DNA from: Iris pallida
Lineage: Eukaryota > Streptophyta > Magnoliopsida > Asparagales > Iridaceae
Reading direction: 5' to 3'
DNA length: 64,000 nt
NCBI GenBank assembly: GCA_029216955.1
Contig: JANAVB010004000.1
Span: 2,537,942-2,601,941, forward strand
Under the pieces are notes generated by a model. The model worked only from the letters and a program-made list of their open reading frames with translations. It ran no database searches and was not told the origin of the DNA. Shown here piece after piece: positions 35,471 to 45,696 of this stretch. Numbering within the stretch: position 1 is the first letter of the stretch; every line of letters starts with the position of its first letter. Position numbers and translations under genes: made by a program.

Positions 35471-36080
35471 AGCACTATTCTTCTTCTCCAACTTTTTCGA
35501 GAAGAAGAACCATGAAGGCCATGGCTTCCAAGCTCCAATAATCCTTCACCTAAGGTCAAAATCCGAACTTCTATAGGTCAAAATAGGGCAGAAAGAAATT
35601 CTCTACAACATGGAACCAATAAAACTTGAAAACAATAAAGCTTGATAGATCAAAACTCAAGAAATCCGAAAATGTAACAAGCTTAGATCTACATAAAATG
35701 AACCATGGAAATTAAATATGCTAAGTACTAAAGTGTCTTAGAATCTCATGAGGAAGACAATAGAACAACAAAATTGAGTTCCTCTATGAAGCAAGTTGTA
35801 CTTGCCTAAGCCTCTCTGGTAGGTGGAGAGAGTTAACGGAAGAAGAAGAAGTAAATAAAGAGTGGATGAGAAGAGAGAAAGGGGTTGGTGGCTTATGAAG
35901 GAAGAGAGTGGTTGGTAGGTGGGGTTGGTCCACATGCAAAAACCGAACCAAGCCGAACCAAGCAAACCGAACTGAACCAAGCAATGAAATGCCAAAATAA
36001 ACCATACAATGAGGCATGCAATATGAGTCAAAATATGTACACGTATACCAAAATACGTAATATGAACTACGGCCGTTACA

Positions 36081-36118
36081 ACTCTACCCACCTTAAAAGA
36101 ATTCCGTCCTCGAAATTT
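36081..36118 (-). promoter_or_regulatory. Polypurine tract and GAGGAC dyad of element Z
   Basis: On the minus strand AAATTTCGAGGACGGAATTC (36118-36099) is followed by ttttaaggtgggtagagt, which directly abuts the LTR start at 36080. The purine tract primes plus-strand synthesis. The dyad before it is also present in X, Y and the LARD. Confidence 0.75.
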
Positions 36119-36246
36119 AATTAAGAGGCTAGAGAGGCAAGGACCAGCTATACCAATCACAGACAAACTATACTAAGCAGTCCACCATGCAATCATTCAT
36201 TCAAGCAAGGAACTGAGAGCATAAGGCATAAGAAAGACATTACACC

Positions 36247-37224
36247 TTACGAGTCAAACAGGTCAGGATATCGCGATCGGATATCATTTTCATGCTCCCA
36301 CGTTGACTCACCGAGAGAGTGATGACCCCAAGCAACACAGACTAAACTAATAGTCTTGTTCTTGAATATCTTCTCTCTTCGGTCTAATATGGATACGGGC
36401 CTCTCCTTATACGAAAGGTTGGTACCAATAACCAATTTCGAATGATCTAGGATGTGGCTCGGGTCTGGGATATACTATCGTAATTGGGATACATGGAAGA
36501 CATCATGCACCTCATGCAACGACGACGGAAGAGCGAGACGATAGGATACATCTTCTACTCGCTCTAGAATATCGAACGACCCTATATACCTAGGACTAAG
36601 CTTTCCCCGTACGCCAAAACGAATAACGCCACGGTCAGGCGAGATCCTAAGGAATACATGGTCGTCGACAGAAAATTCAAGGGGGCGTCGATGAGAATCG
36701 ACCCAATGGCGCTGACGATCTTGCGCAACTCGAAGATGATCTCTGACTCTTATGACCACCTCAACTGTCTGAGTAATCATTTCCGGACCGAGAATCTGCT
36801 TCTCTCCAACATTGTCCCATGCTAGCGGGGATCTGCACTTCCTACCATACAATGCCTCAAACGGTACCATCTGGATACTGGCTTGAAAACTATTGTTGTA
36901 CGAGAACTCTACCAGGTGTAGGTGATCCTCCCATGAACCACCGAAGTCGAGGGTACAAGATCTCAATATGTCTTCCAAGGTTCGTATGGTACATTTTGAC
37001 TGACCATCTGTCTACGGATGATAAGCTGAGCTGAACTGGAGGTGAGTTCCCAAACTCTCTTGTAGGCTGCGCCAAAAGTACGACATAAATATTGAATCTC
37101 TGTCCGAGGTGACACTGACTAGTACACCGTAAAATCTGACGATCTGCCGGGGTACGTCTCTGCTAACTGAGCCGTCGACTGGCCAACTCTGAACGGAAGA
37201 AAGTGAGCCACCTTCATGATCCTG
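36247..37224 (-). pseudogene. Integrase end and chromodomain of element Z
   Basis: On the minus strand the fragment starts with [13 protein letters not shown], part of the integrase core, and then degrades. At 37014-36994 the catalytic segment has TAG at 37012-37014 and K in place of the DDE glutamate (TDGQSK, codon 36994-36996). From 36978 it is open through the FSYNNSFQASIQM block, the GPY/F-like module (GVRGKLSPRYIGSF), to a stop at 36475-36477. The same frame then continues with a chromodomain-like tail (36435-36247; [19 protein letters not shown]). In chromoviruses this tail guides insertion to chromatin marks. Confidence 0.85.
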
Positions 37225-38319
37225 TGTAACACCCAGTTCTGAAATGAGGGTATTTTTGAAATTTTGTATTTATAAATATTATTTATTTGTATTTATTTTA
37301 TATTATGATTTTTGGTGATTTTTAATTATTTTTAAACTATTTAAAAACTGTTTTAAGTCATGACTTGTGATTTTGATGTGCTGCAAGTGAAACCCTAGTG
37401 ACTGCCTGACCTAGAGCCTGACCATGTCATTAGGATAATTTATTTCTACTTTTGAGCATAAGGGTATTTTGGTCATTTGGTCTCTTTGAATTATTTCATG
37501 GTTTATTGTATTGGTGACTGTTAATTTTGACTTTTGACTAGCTGTGACTTAAGAGACTAACCTAGAAGCTAACCATAGTAATGGTTACTTGGTTGACAAT
37601 GGTGTGACCCTAGTCTAACTTAAGTTAACCTCATCCTAGCCATTAGAATCTAGTTTTCAAATAGGAGGAATAGAATAGGTGCATTAATTTCATGACATGA
37701 TTTTAATTCCATGACTAGTGCAATTAGGCCCATGACTTAAGCCCAAACCCCAACAAGCCCACCCATGGCAGCCAACCTAGGGTTTTCCATCCCTATTTAA
37801 TACCTCTTCCATTTGTTCTTGCCTCTTTTATTAATTTTCCAAGTTTTGAAGAAAGAGGTAAAGAGCCATTTTTCCCAATCCATAACTTTCTCATTTCAAC
37901 TCCTTTTTAACTCTAGTCTTTTGCATTAGGATCTAATTTTTGTTTACTTACTGTTGGTGGAGAGTAATCCCAAATTTGAGCAATTTGGGGATCCGAGCTA
38001 GCAAGGAAGAACACTTCATTTTGGGGCTTTTTCTTGCTATTTGCACCTATAGGTAAAACCCCTTAAATTATATTTTAATTCCGTTTTCTTTGCATTTAGG
38101 GCTACATATAGGAGTCCTCTAGCTGTCCCTGAAGTTTGGGTCAATTTCGTGTCCGTTTGGTGTCCGTATCGGATACGTGTCAATGTGTATGTGTAAGTGT
38201 TTGATAGAATGTCACTTGGGAATTTATTTTCGATTTATGTAAATATAATTACATGAATTTGTAGATCTAAGGATGTACATTAATTTTTGTGAAGGATGTT
38301 AGGTATTTTGGTGTCGTTT

Positions 38320-38830
38320 TGTGTCAGTTTTTGGTGTTGGACACACGTGCACGACACGAGTGCACTGTCCTGCTACTCGGGCACAATATCTCACTGCATA
38401 GGACATGTTGACACGCCAAATTTTGGAAGGATGTCAGGGCACTGACTGACATCATCCTCCCAAAATTTGGGGCCATATGGTGCAGTGTGCGAGGAGTTCT
38501 CCTCCTTGCACCGGCCGCACTAGCCGTGCGCACGCGCTGTGCACGCGTGGAATTTCCTACTGACACGTACTTCTAATATGGACACGGGGACATGGGGACG
38601 CAATGCAGGGCCATGGACACGTAGCCCTATGTGGGGCGAACACATGGGCTCGATTATGAGTCGTGTCGTGCCCTGTGTCGTGTCCAAGGGCGACACACAC
38701 GCGTGTACGACGCTGTGTGCCTGTACAAGTGTCTGTGTGTATTTCTAGACGTGGACACGCCGTGTCCGACTCTAGGGTGACACGAAAGGATTCCTGGGGA
38801 CACGTGCACGTGTGGAGGATTGTTTACCAA
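38320..38830 (+). repeat. GACACG/CGTGTC dyad-rich patch in LTR W
   Basis: About 500 bp are unusually GC-rich and packed with GACAC and GTGTC in both orientations. Examples are GGACACG-C-CGTGTCC near 38753-38767, ACACGCGTGT near 38696-38705 and CACGTGCACGTG near 38802-38813. Many of these create ACGT/G-box cores and small hairpins. The patch begins about 500 bp after the TATA-like site, so it would lie in the transcribed leader. Confidence 0.7.
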
Positions 38831-40129
38831 CCATTTAATTGGTGTTTTAACATGATTTGATTTCAAATTTGAGAATTCCCATTTCTCACTGATACACATG
38901 CACTGTTTTCCCATTTTTTGATTTTTGAGTTATTTAAACTGCTTTTTCTGATGTTTAATCACTAGATTAATTCCTATACATGTGTATTAGGCTATTACAC
39001 TGATTTGTTATTGACTGGTGTAGAGTTTTGGACTTCGAATAGGATTTTGGACTGCTATGGTCGACTGATACACACAGTCCAGGAATGAACTGAACCTTAA
39101 TTCTTTTTAAACTGTTAAATTGATGTTTAATTTGCCATATATGATTCATACATATATATTAGTTACTGCTAGTTTGATTTTGCATGTTAGGTTAGGTTGT
39201 GGTCAAGAGAATGGGATTTTTTATTATGGGATGGATTGTTGAATATGTAGACTGATATTTCTGAGATTTTACTTTTAGCTTAATTCTGATATTTGAATCC
39301 CTATTTAAACTGATCTTGATGTTAAATTACATGTTTAAATTCATGGGCATTATGTTAGACTACTGCTAGGATGATACATGTTAGAATGGAATTCGAATAT
39401 GGGAATGGGACTCTCGAAAATGGGTGTAAACTGTTTTTACTGAACTGTCTTGACACTTATTCACTGAAATTCTTGAGAACATTACACACACACATAACTT
39501 GTTTTTTTCCTGTCACCTGTACACTCTCACACATATGTATTAGATGGTTTAAATGTCGTGTTCAAGATTAACTAGGGGGTTAATGGTTTCGAATTGGTTA
39601 AACTGATAGCTGTCATGTGTCACTGTTTTGGTTGATTGGTTAATTGCAATGATATTTATCAATATACATCTGAGATTAGCCCACATGATGAAGTCTATGT
39701 TGGCAGAGGATTGTGGGTTTCGAATTTCATTTGGGTTGTTAGGCATGAAACTGTTATGGATATCCTGTCAATTCCTGTGACTTTGCTCACTGATTTTATC
39801 ACACACAGTTAGTTCCCATACACACACTATTGATTCCTACACATAGGCACTTATTCACGGAATGATCACTGAGAACCTATTGAAATATTAATTATTGTAC
39901 TGATTTCAGTCCCACACACATCACTAATTCATTTTCCCTATGTACACATTCCATTTACTGTTTTTCCAGGTTCCATACCATGTCACACACACTCTTGTAT
40001 TGATACTACACTCATTATATGTTAATTTGCATTGATTGTTCATTATTCAGCCCCTTGTTGTTGTATCAGTTAGATGGGAGTTAGTGTCCTGTTAAGTTGT
40101 GTTAGAGGAGGAGTGGACTGGAGTTAGTA

Positions 40130-40330
40130 GCAGCTTTGGCTTGGCCTGGCTTTGTATTTGCATTACAGAGCAGCAGCAGGCATGTTTGCAGCTGCCTGGG
40201 CTTTGTATTGCAGTAGTGCAGCAGGCAATGCTTGGCTTGCACTTGCTACAGCAGCTGCATAGGCTCTGCAGCAGGGGATTTTGGTCTGCCTGCAAAGGCA
40301 GACAGTGGGGAAAGTCGGGCCAGGCAGAGG
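40130..40330 (+). repeat. GCAGCA-rich low-complexity patch in LTR W
   Basis: Interspersed GCAGC, GCCTGG/GGCTTG and CTTTGTATTGCA words. A related patch in reverse is in LTR V at 14080-14240, which helps link V and W. Open frames through both patches are not conserved in sequence. Confidence 0.6.
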
Positions 40331-40500
40331 CATTGCTTGGCCTTGGACCAATGGATGGCATTGGCCATCAGTTTGGGCCTTGGATTGACCATTAGTATGT
40401 GGGTTAATATTCACTTATCCCTATACACCTTAGTGTGTCAGTCCTTCATGACTGGTATTAGTTGGCATGGGATATGTTAGTAGGGATTTTTGGTTCCTTG

Positions 40501-40505
40501 CCAAG
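40501..40505. repeat. Target site duplication of X, left copy (CCAAG)
   Basis: CCAAG directly precedes the TGTCACGCCCC end of X and is repeated exactly at 63109-63113. Confidence 0.95.
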
Positions 40506-42942
40506 TGTCACGCCCCAGTTCTAAATAATCGGATTGGGAACACGTGGCATGCCAGCTGTACAATCAAGCATAGCTAAACCCAATTTAATGGACTATGATC
40601 TGATCGTAGTACGCTGAAGTAAAACTAATAAAGTAACATCACAGGCAGGTAAACTAGTCTCATCCATGAAATAAAGTAAGAGATAACTGAATAGAAATTC
40701 ATCAGTGCCACAGAGTCCAAATGTCAACTATGACTAGAGGAGAACAGTCCACTAAATAAGTAAATGAGTACAACTGGAATGAAATGGAGTAGTAAATAGA
40801 AATAAACGGAATACTAGAAATGAAACCCACGTCTGAAGATGTAGCTAGCCTCCAGAGGATCAAGGCTGCGGCTCCACCTCAAAGTCGTCGTCAACAAGTC
40901 CCTCTACTCCGTAATCAGCCGAAAATAAGTGCTCGTCAAGCTCTGGAAAAGATACCAGGTCCTCAGTGGGACATAACAAATACACAGGAAATCGACATGC
41001 ATGATAATACTGAGCAGTAATGTAAAAGTAACTGTAAAGTATGCAACCAAGTATTTTCCTAACCAAACAAGGACAGGAAATACAAGGTAAGCAATAAAGG
41101 AGTTCTAACCATCTATGTGTAAATGCTCTCGAGACATCTCTAGTGGCACATGAGAGGGGGAGAAGAAGAAGAAACTACCACCAAGCGTTCTACAGTTTGA
41201 GAAACGAGGGGCTACGAGCATACAGCGTACATTGGAAACAGAAATTCTCATACACCACTAGTAGACTCTCCCCACCCAATGTACTCGTACCGTATATGCG
41301 GTACGAACAATATGCAAGACGTCATAGTAAATATAATCTAACTAAACCAAACTGCTAACAGACTCAAGTTCATATGTTAAGGGCCAGTCAACACATAACC
41401 TCTGTACTCAGCTCACTCATATGTGATACGTGTCTGAGACGGTGTCAAGTTATACTAACACAATACTGGGTAGTCATCAATGGAGACGAGTGCACACAAA
41501 TAGCAATAAACTGGGAATTTGAAACTACTGCATAGTAATGTCAAGCAAGGTGTAATTGCCTGTGTCCAGCAACTGAATATCTGGGTCCGATGTAGAGTCC
41601 GAGTTTCGAGAAGCAAATAATCGTAAACAAGCATGATTTCTAATTAGTCACTAATTAACAATTTACTAAATTGATTAATTGCTAATTACTCAACAATCAT
41701 GGTATTTTATTAAAACTAACTAACTAGTACCAATAATTATGAATAATAATTATACAATAATAAGTATGTAAAACATACTTATTATCATACATTTATATTC
41801 TGTAATTAATAATACAACATGATATTTAATAATTAATTAATTAATTATAATTAATTAACTAATCAATTTAATACACACATGCATACACAATTCCTAATAA
41901 TACTAACAAAAATAGTAAAAATCTTTAAAAATCATTTTTAGTCTATTTTAATAATAAACTAAATAATATCAGAATAATAAATATATATTATATATATATT
42001 TTTACAGAAATGAATTTATTACTATTAAAACTATTTATTAAATAACTAGTTAAATAACAATAGTAAATACATAATAATTCTAAATAAATTCTAAAAATCA
42101 CTATAAACCCTAAATTTATCCAATAAACCTAAATTCACTATTCTACACAATAATAACACATAATTAATAATTATTTAAATTAATAAATAATTATTAACCA
42201 TTTAATAATTAATTCTAAAATAATTCTAGAAATTACTTTTAGATCTTAAAAATTTGTAAATAAATATAAAACACCTAAAATAATTCCCAAAATAATTTAA
42301 TTAACTATTTACAATAGAAACCCTAACATTTACCAATTTACAAATAATTATATAATTAGTATCAATTAATTATATAATATACCTAGTAAATCAAAATTAC
42401 CTTACTAAAATCTAGATAAATATAAATAAATATAATTAAATACTAGAATTATTTTTATACAGTAAAGTATATTTTTACAAACATTTTATATATAATATAT
42501 ATTATTTAATTAAAAACCAATTAAATAATATAAATTAAAAACAGCAATTGGAATTAATTTAAAAAAATCTAAAGTTCTCGGTTTTAATATAAAATAATTA
42601 CATATAAAATTCTATAATTTCTGGAAAAATTATTATTAAATACTACATTAATTTTACGAACTTTTTCATCTACAAAGTTTATTTAATTAATAATAAAATT
42701 ATTAATTACTGATAAAAACAGTAAATACGATTAATTAATTAACGGCACATAAAATTCATAAATAAATAATAATAAATACTAATAAATAATATTAATTCAC
42801 ACAAAATTTAATGTAGATCCTATACTTAATTACTATTGATCCCCTTCAATTAGATCTAATTAATTACCAATAATTAGACAATAATTAATCATAAAACTGA
42901 ATTAAATTGGATTAAAAACCCTAAAACTAGGTTTTACGCATG

Positions 42943-43214
42943 CAAGGGGGTTTTCCACGTGGCAGCGCCACGTGGGGGGGGGTCGGGGGCTACTTGGCCA
43001 CGCCGCAGGGGGGTGGCTCCGCCGTCTGGGTGCGGTGGCTGTGCCTGGAACGGCCGGTGGTCGCCGGGATCGCCGGTTCTGCTGCTCGCAGCAGCCGCAG
43101 TCCCGTCCGGCCTCGTGCTCCTCCGTACGTCGGCGAGGAGTCTCGGGTTGAGGGAGGAGGTAGGCGAGGGGAAGGCGAGGTCAGGGGGGGCGGCTTGGAG
43201 ACAAAACTCTAGGG
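42943..43214 (-). promoter_or_regulatory. GC-rich island with a G-box inverted repeat in the X LTR
   Basis: About 270 bp of GC-rich DNA lies within AT-rich LTR sequence. At its edge CCACGTGGC (42955-42963) and GCCACGTGG (42967-42975) form a 9-bp inverted repeat around a 3-nt spacer, each arm holding a CACGTG G-box. A telo-box-like AAACCCTAA lies just outside (near 42916). The island is retained in the other LTR (62361-62612; G-box arms 62373-62381 and 62385-62393). G-boxes bind bZIP/bHLH factors. A promoter role is inference. Open frames here differ between copies. Confidence 0.6.
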
Positions 43215-43245
43215 TTAGGGTTATGAGGAACTTGGTTAAAGAAGG

Positions 43246-43246
<1 letters not shown>

Positions 43247-43326
<80 letters not shown>
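43247..43326. repeat. (TA)n microsatellite in the X 3' LTR
   Basis: About 80 bp of TA repeat. The other X LTR carries an interrupted version at 62662-62747 and a second expanded tract at 62935-62991 that is only about 20 bp here. Confidence 0.95.
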
Positions 43327-43328
<2 letters not shown>

Positions 43329-43646
43329 ATTCTAGGGTTCTAAGTTAGTATATATAGATAATCATATCTATTAATAATAACTAAAATAAATTATCTATTA
43401 ATAAACAACAATAACTAATTAATTAGAATATGGAATTTTCCATATTCTAGGGTTTCTAGACTAGGATTAAGGTTTAGGGAGTTCCTAATACAATGCACAC
43501 ACAAACACTTGCATATATATATATATACACATATATATCTAACTATATAAATAATTAATAATGAATTAAATAACGTCTATTTAATAATTAAGTACATAAA
43601 TAAAAAAAATAATAACATAAAATGTAAAAATTTGAGGGGTTTTACA

Positions 43647-43680
43647 TTCTACCCAACTTATTAGAATTTCGTCCTCGAAA
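43647..43680 (-). promoter_or_regulatory. Polypurine tract and GAGGAC dyad of element X
   Basis: On the minus strand TTTCGAGGACGAAAT (about 43680-43666) is followed by tctaataagttgggtagaa, directly before the LTR start at 43646. This is the plus-strand primer region. Confidence 0.75.
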
Positions 43681-43785
43681 TTAAAAACAAGCTAGGATTA
43701 AAAGAAAACACACAATCATATTTCTAAATCTAGGAAATTTTACAGACTAAATTAAACATAATCTAGAGAGTGAATAATTGCAGAA

Positions 43786-45696
43786 TTAAATCATACCGGA
43801 CGCCTCACGACGGTATGGATAACGCTCCAGAATAGAATCTTCCCGCTCCCACATCGATTTGCCCGGTGAATGGTGCTTCCACGCAACTCGGACTAGTCGA
43901 ATGGTCTTTCCCTTCAATACTTTTTCTCTGCGGTCTAGGATCTCCACAGGCTGCTCCTCGTAGGACAAAGTCGGTCCCACGGTGATCTCTGAATGATCAA
44001 GTACGTGGTTAGGGTCTGCCACATACTTCCTCAAATGGGAGACATAAAATACGTCATGAACGCCTTCCAATGACTGCGGCAGTGCCAATCTGTATGCAAC
44101 CTCGCCAACTTTCTCCAACACATCGAATGGTCCGATGTACCTTGGGCTGAGCTTTCCTCTTACTCCAAATCTGATTGTACCTCTAGTCGGGGAGATTCTC
44201 AAGAACACATGATCTCCTTCCTTGAACTCGAGAGGTCGCCTATGAGTGTCTGCCCACTGTTTCTGCCGGTCCTGAGCTGCTCGTAGATGCCCCTGAATCT
44301 TCTTGACTGTATCTACTGTACGAGTCACTAACTCTGGTCCCAATATCTGTCTCTCGCCTACATCACCCCAACATGCTGGCGATCGACACTTCCTTCCGTA
44401 TAATGCCTCGAAAGGAGCCATCTAGATACTTGCCTGGTAGCTGTTGTTGTAAGAGAACTCTACCAAATGCAAGTGATCCTCCCAGGATCCTCCAAAATCC
44501 AACATACAAGCTCTCAACATGTCCTCCAGCGTCTGGATGGTACGCTTTGACTGTCCGTCCGTCTAGGGGTGATAAGCAGTGCTGAACTTCAGTCTTGTGT
44601 CCAGACTTTCCTGCATGCTCTTCCAGAAGTGCGATGTGAATCTCGAATCTCGATCGGAGACTATACTGATTGGTACTCCATGTAATCGCACTATCTCTTT
44701 CATATATAAATCTGCCAATACCTTTGTAGATTGCCCTACTCAGAATGGTATGAAATGAGCAGACTTCGATAATCTGTCCACAATCACCCAAACTGCATCT
44801 CGTCCAGCTGGGCTTCTTGGAAATCTCGTAACGAAATCCATAGTGATGTGCTCCCACTTCCACTCAGGTATCGGAAGCGGTTGCAATAATCATGCGGACC
44901 TCTGATGTTCAGCCTTGACTTGCTGACACACCGAGCACTTTGCTACGAACCGTGCTATCTCACGCTTCATTCCATGCCACCAGTAGTGCTGTCTCAGGTC
45001 CCTATACATCTTCGTACCTCCTGGATGAATAGAATAGGTCGAGTTATGAGCCTCCGTCATCAGCTCCTGCCTGATCTCTCCATTAGGAACATAGAGGCGA
45101 TCTCTGCACCTCAAGGTCCCATCTTCGTGAATCCTTAATCCAGTCTGCAGTCCTTGCTCTGTCCTCTGTCGAAGCCTCTGATATCTGGCATCTGTTGGTA
45201 AGGTCGTCTTGATCCGCTCTACTAATGAAGATTGAACCTGAAGGTTCATCATCTTTGCAACTCCTCCAGGCCTAACAACTTCGATGCCCATCTTTTCCAA
45301 GTCATATAGGAACTCCTTTTGTGATGTCAGGAAGTGTGCCATAGGCCTTCGGCTCAATGCATCTGCTACTGAATTCGCCTTTCCTGGATAGTACTGTAAC
45401 TCAATATCAAAATCTGCCATCAACTCGAGCCAACGTCTTTGTCTTAAATTTAAATCCTTCTGAGTATAGACATACTTGAGACTCTTATGATCTGTATATA
45501 CCTCCACTGTTTCTCCATACAGATAATGCCTCCAACGCTTCAAGGCAAATATCACCGCCGCAAGCTCTAAGTCGTGCGTGGGATAATTCTTCTCGTGGGT
45601 CCTCAACTGCCGTGAACTATATGCAACTACCTTCCCATGCTGCATCAAGACGCATCCTAATCCCTTCCCGGAAGCATCGCTATAGATGACAAAATC
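43786..45696 (-). pseudogene. X RNase H, integrase and chromodomain
   Basis: This continues the 47910 frame after a TGA at 45697-45699. RNase H includes [13 protein letters not shown] and ADALSRR (45648 to about 45340). The integrase zinc finger has HPGGTKMY and C-x2-C near 45010-44930, and a stop at 44890-44892. The core has [20 protein letters not shown], then TAG (44563-44565) and TDGQSK, where the catalytic glutamate is lysine (44545-44547). Another TAG is at 44422-44424. The rest is open: GVRGKLSPRYIGPF, then the chromodomain-like tail (EILDRREKVLKGK, SMWEREDSI) ending at 43786. Integrase is therefore dead. Confidence 0.9.

Larger units (their letters stand above)
33293..36080 (-). repeat. 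3' LTR of element Z (2788 bp)
   Basis: The boundaries are TGTAA at 33293 and TTACA at 36080, next to the purine tract of Z. Its terminal sequence is close to that of Y (shared 'ccagaatactggagagcggggg' words and 'agccagctacgtat'). Read on the minus strand, the block cacctaccagagaggcttaggc then aagtacaacttgct at about 35820-35790 matches Y at 49223-49257, so the two are related families. It contains a stem-loop repeat array and a smaller tandem repeat, listed separately. I see no coding sequence. Confidence 0.85.
33293..37224 (-). mobile_element. Tekay-type chromovirus Z, 3' part (minus strand)
   Basis: It comprises one LTR (33293-36080) and the adjoining integrase end and chromodomain. The other side is cut by LTR W at 37225. 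On the plus strand the LTR starts TGTAATGCCCCAGAACC, and its other end is TTACA. Z abuts LINE ORF1 precisely at an LTR end, which suggests insertion into the LINE. The matching target repeat lies beyond the W-X-Y block, outside the window. Confidence 0.85.
37225..40505 (+). repeat. LTR W, first part (large LTR, plus orientation)
   Basis: It begins TGTAACACCCAGTTCTG immediately after the broken Z integrase and continues to the TSD of X at 40501-40505. It resumes at 63109. A TATA-like CTATTTAATA lies near 37794-37803. Landmarks downstream are the GACACG/CGTGTC patch (38320-38830) and the GCAGCA-rich patch (40130-40330). There is no gag-pol. Because the matching V copy carries about 1.3 kb more after the W-box cluster, the full LTR is inferred to be about 5.4 kb. 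Confidence 0.7.
40506..43646 (-). repeat. X 3' LTR (3141 bp)
   Basis: From TGTCACGCCCC to GGGGTTTTACA. About 41620-42940 is very AT-rich, dominated by AATTAAT/ATAATT words. A GC-rich island (42943-43214) and a (TA)n tract (43247-43326) follow. A small stem (TCGTACCG at 41285-41292, CGGTACGA at 41299-41306) is present in both LTRs. No coding capacity is supported. Confidence 0.9.

Noticed and set aside
40860..41066. 68-codon frame, conserved at 60278-60484
   Set aside because: Both copies are X LTR sequence of recent common origin. No domain is recognisable.
43209..43222. AGGGTTAGGGTT as an interstitial telomere repeat
   Set aside because: There are only two units, and one is mutated in the other LTR. 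It is too short to be more than chance or a telo-box.
42959..43327. 122-codon open frame in the GC island of X
   Set aside because: It ends in translated (TA)n, and the frame is not kept in the other LTR (62377-62641), where small indels shift it.
44363..44863. 166-codon minus-strand frame across the X integrase
   Set aside because: It is a shadow in another frame. The integrase motifs lie in the frame of 44421 and 45648.
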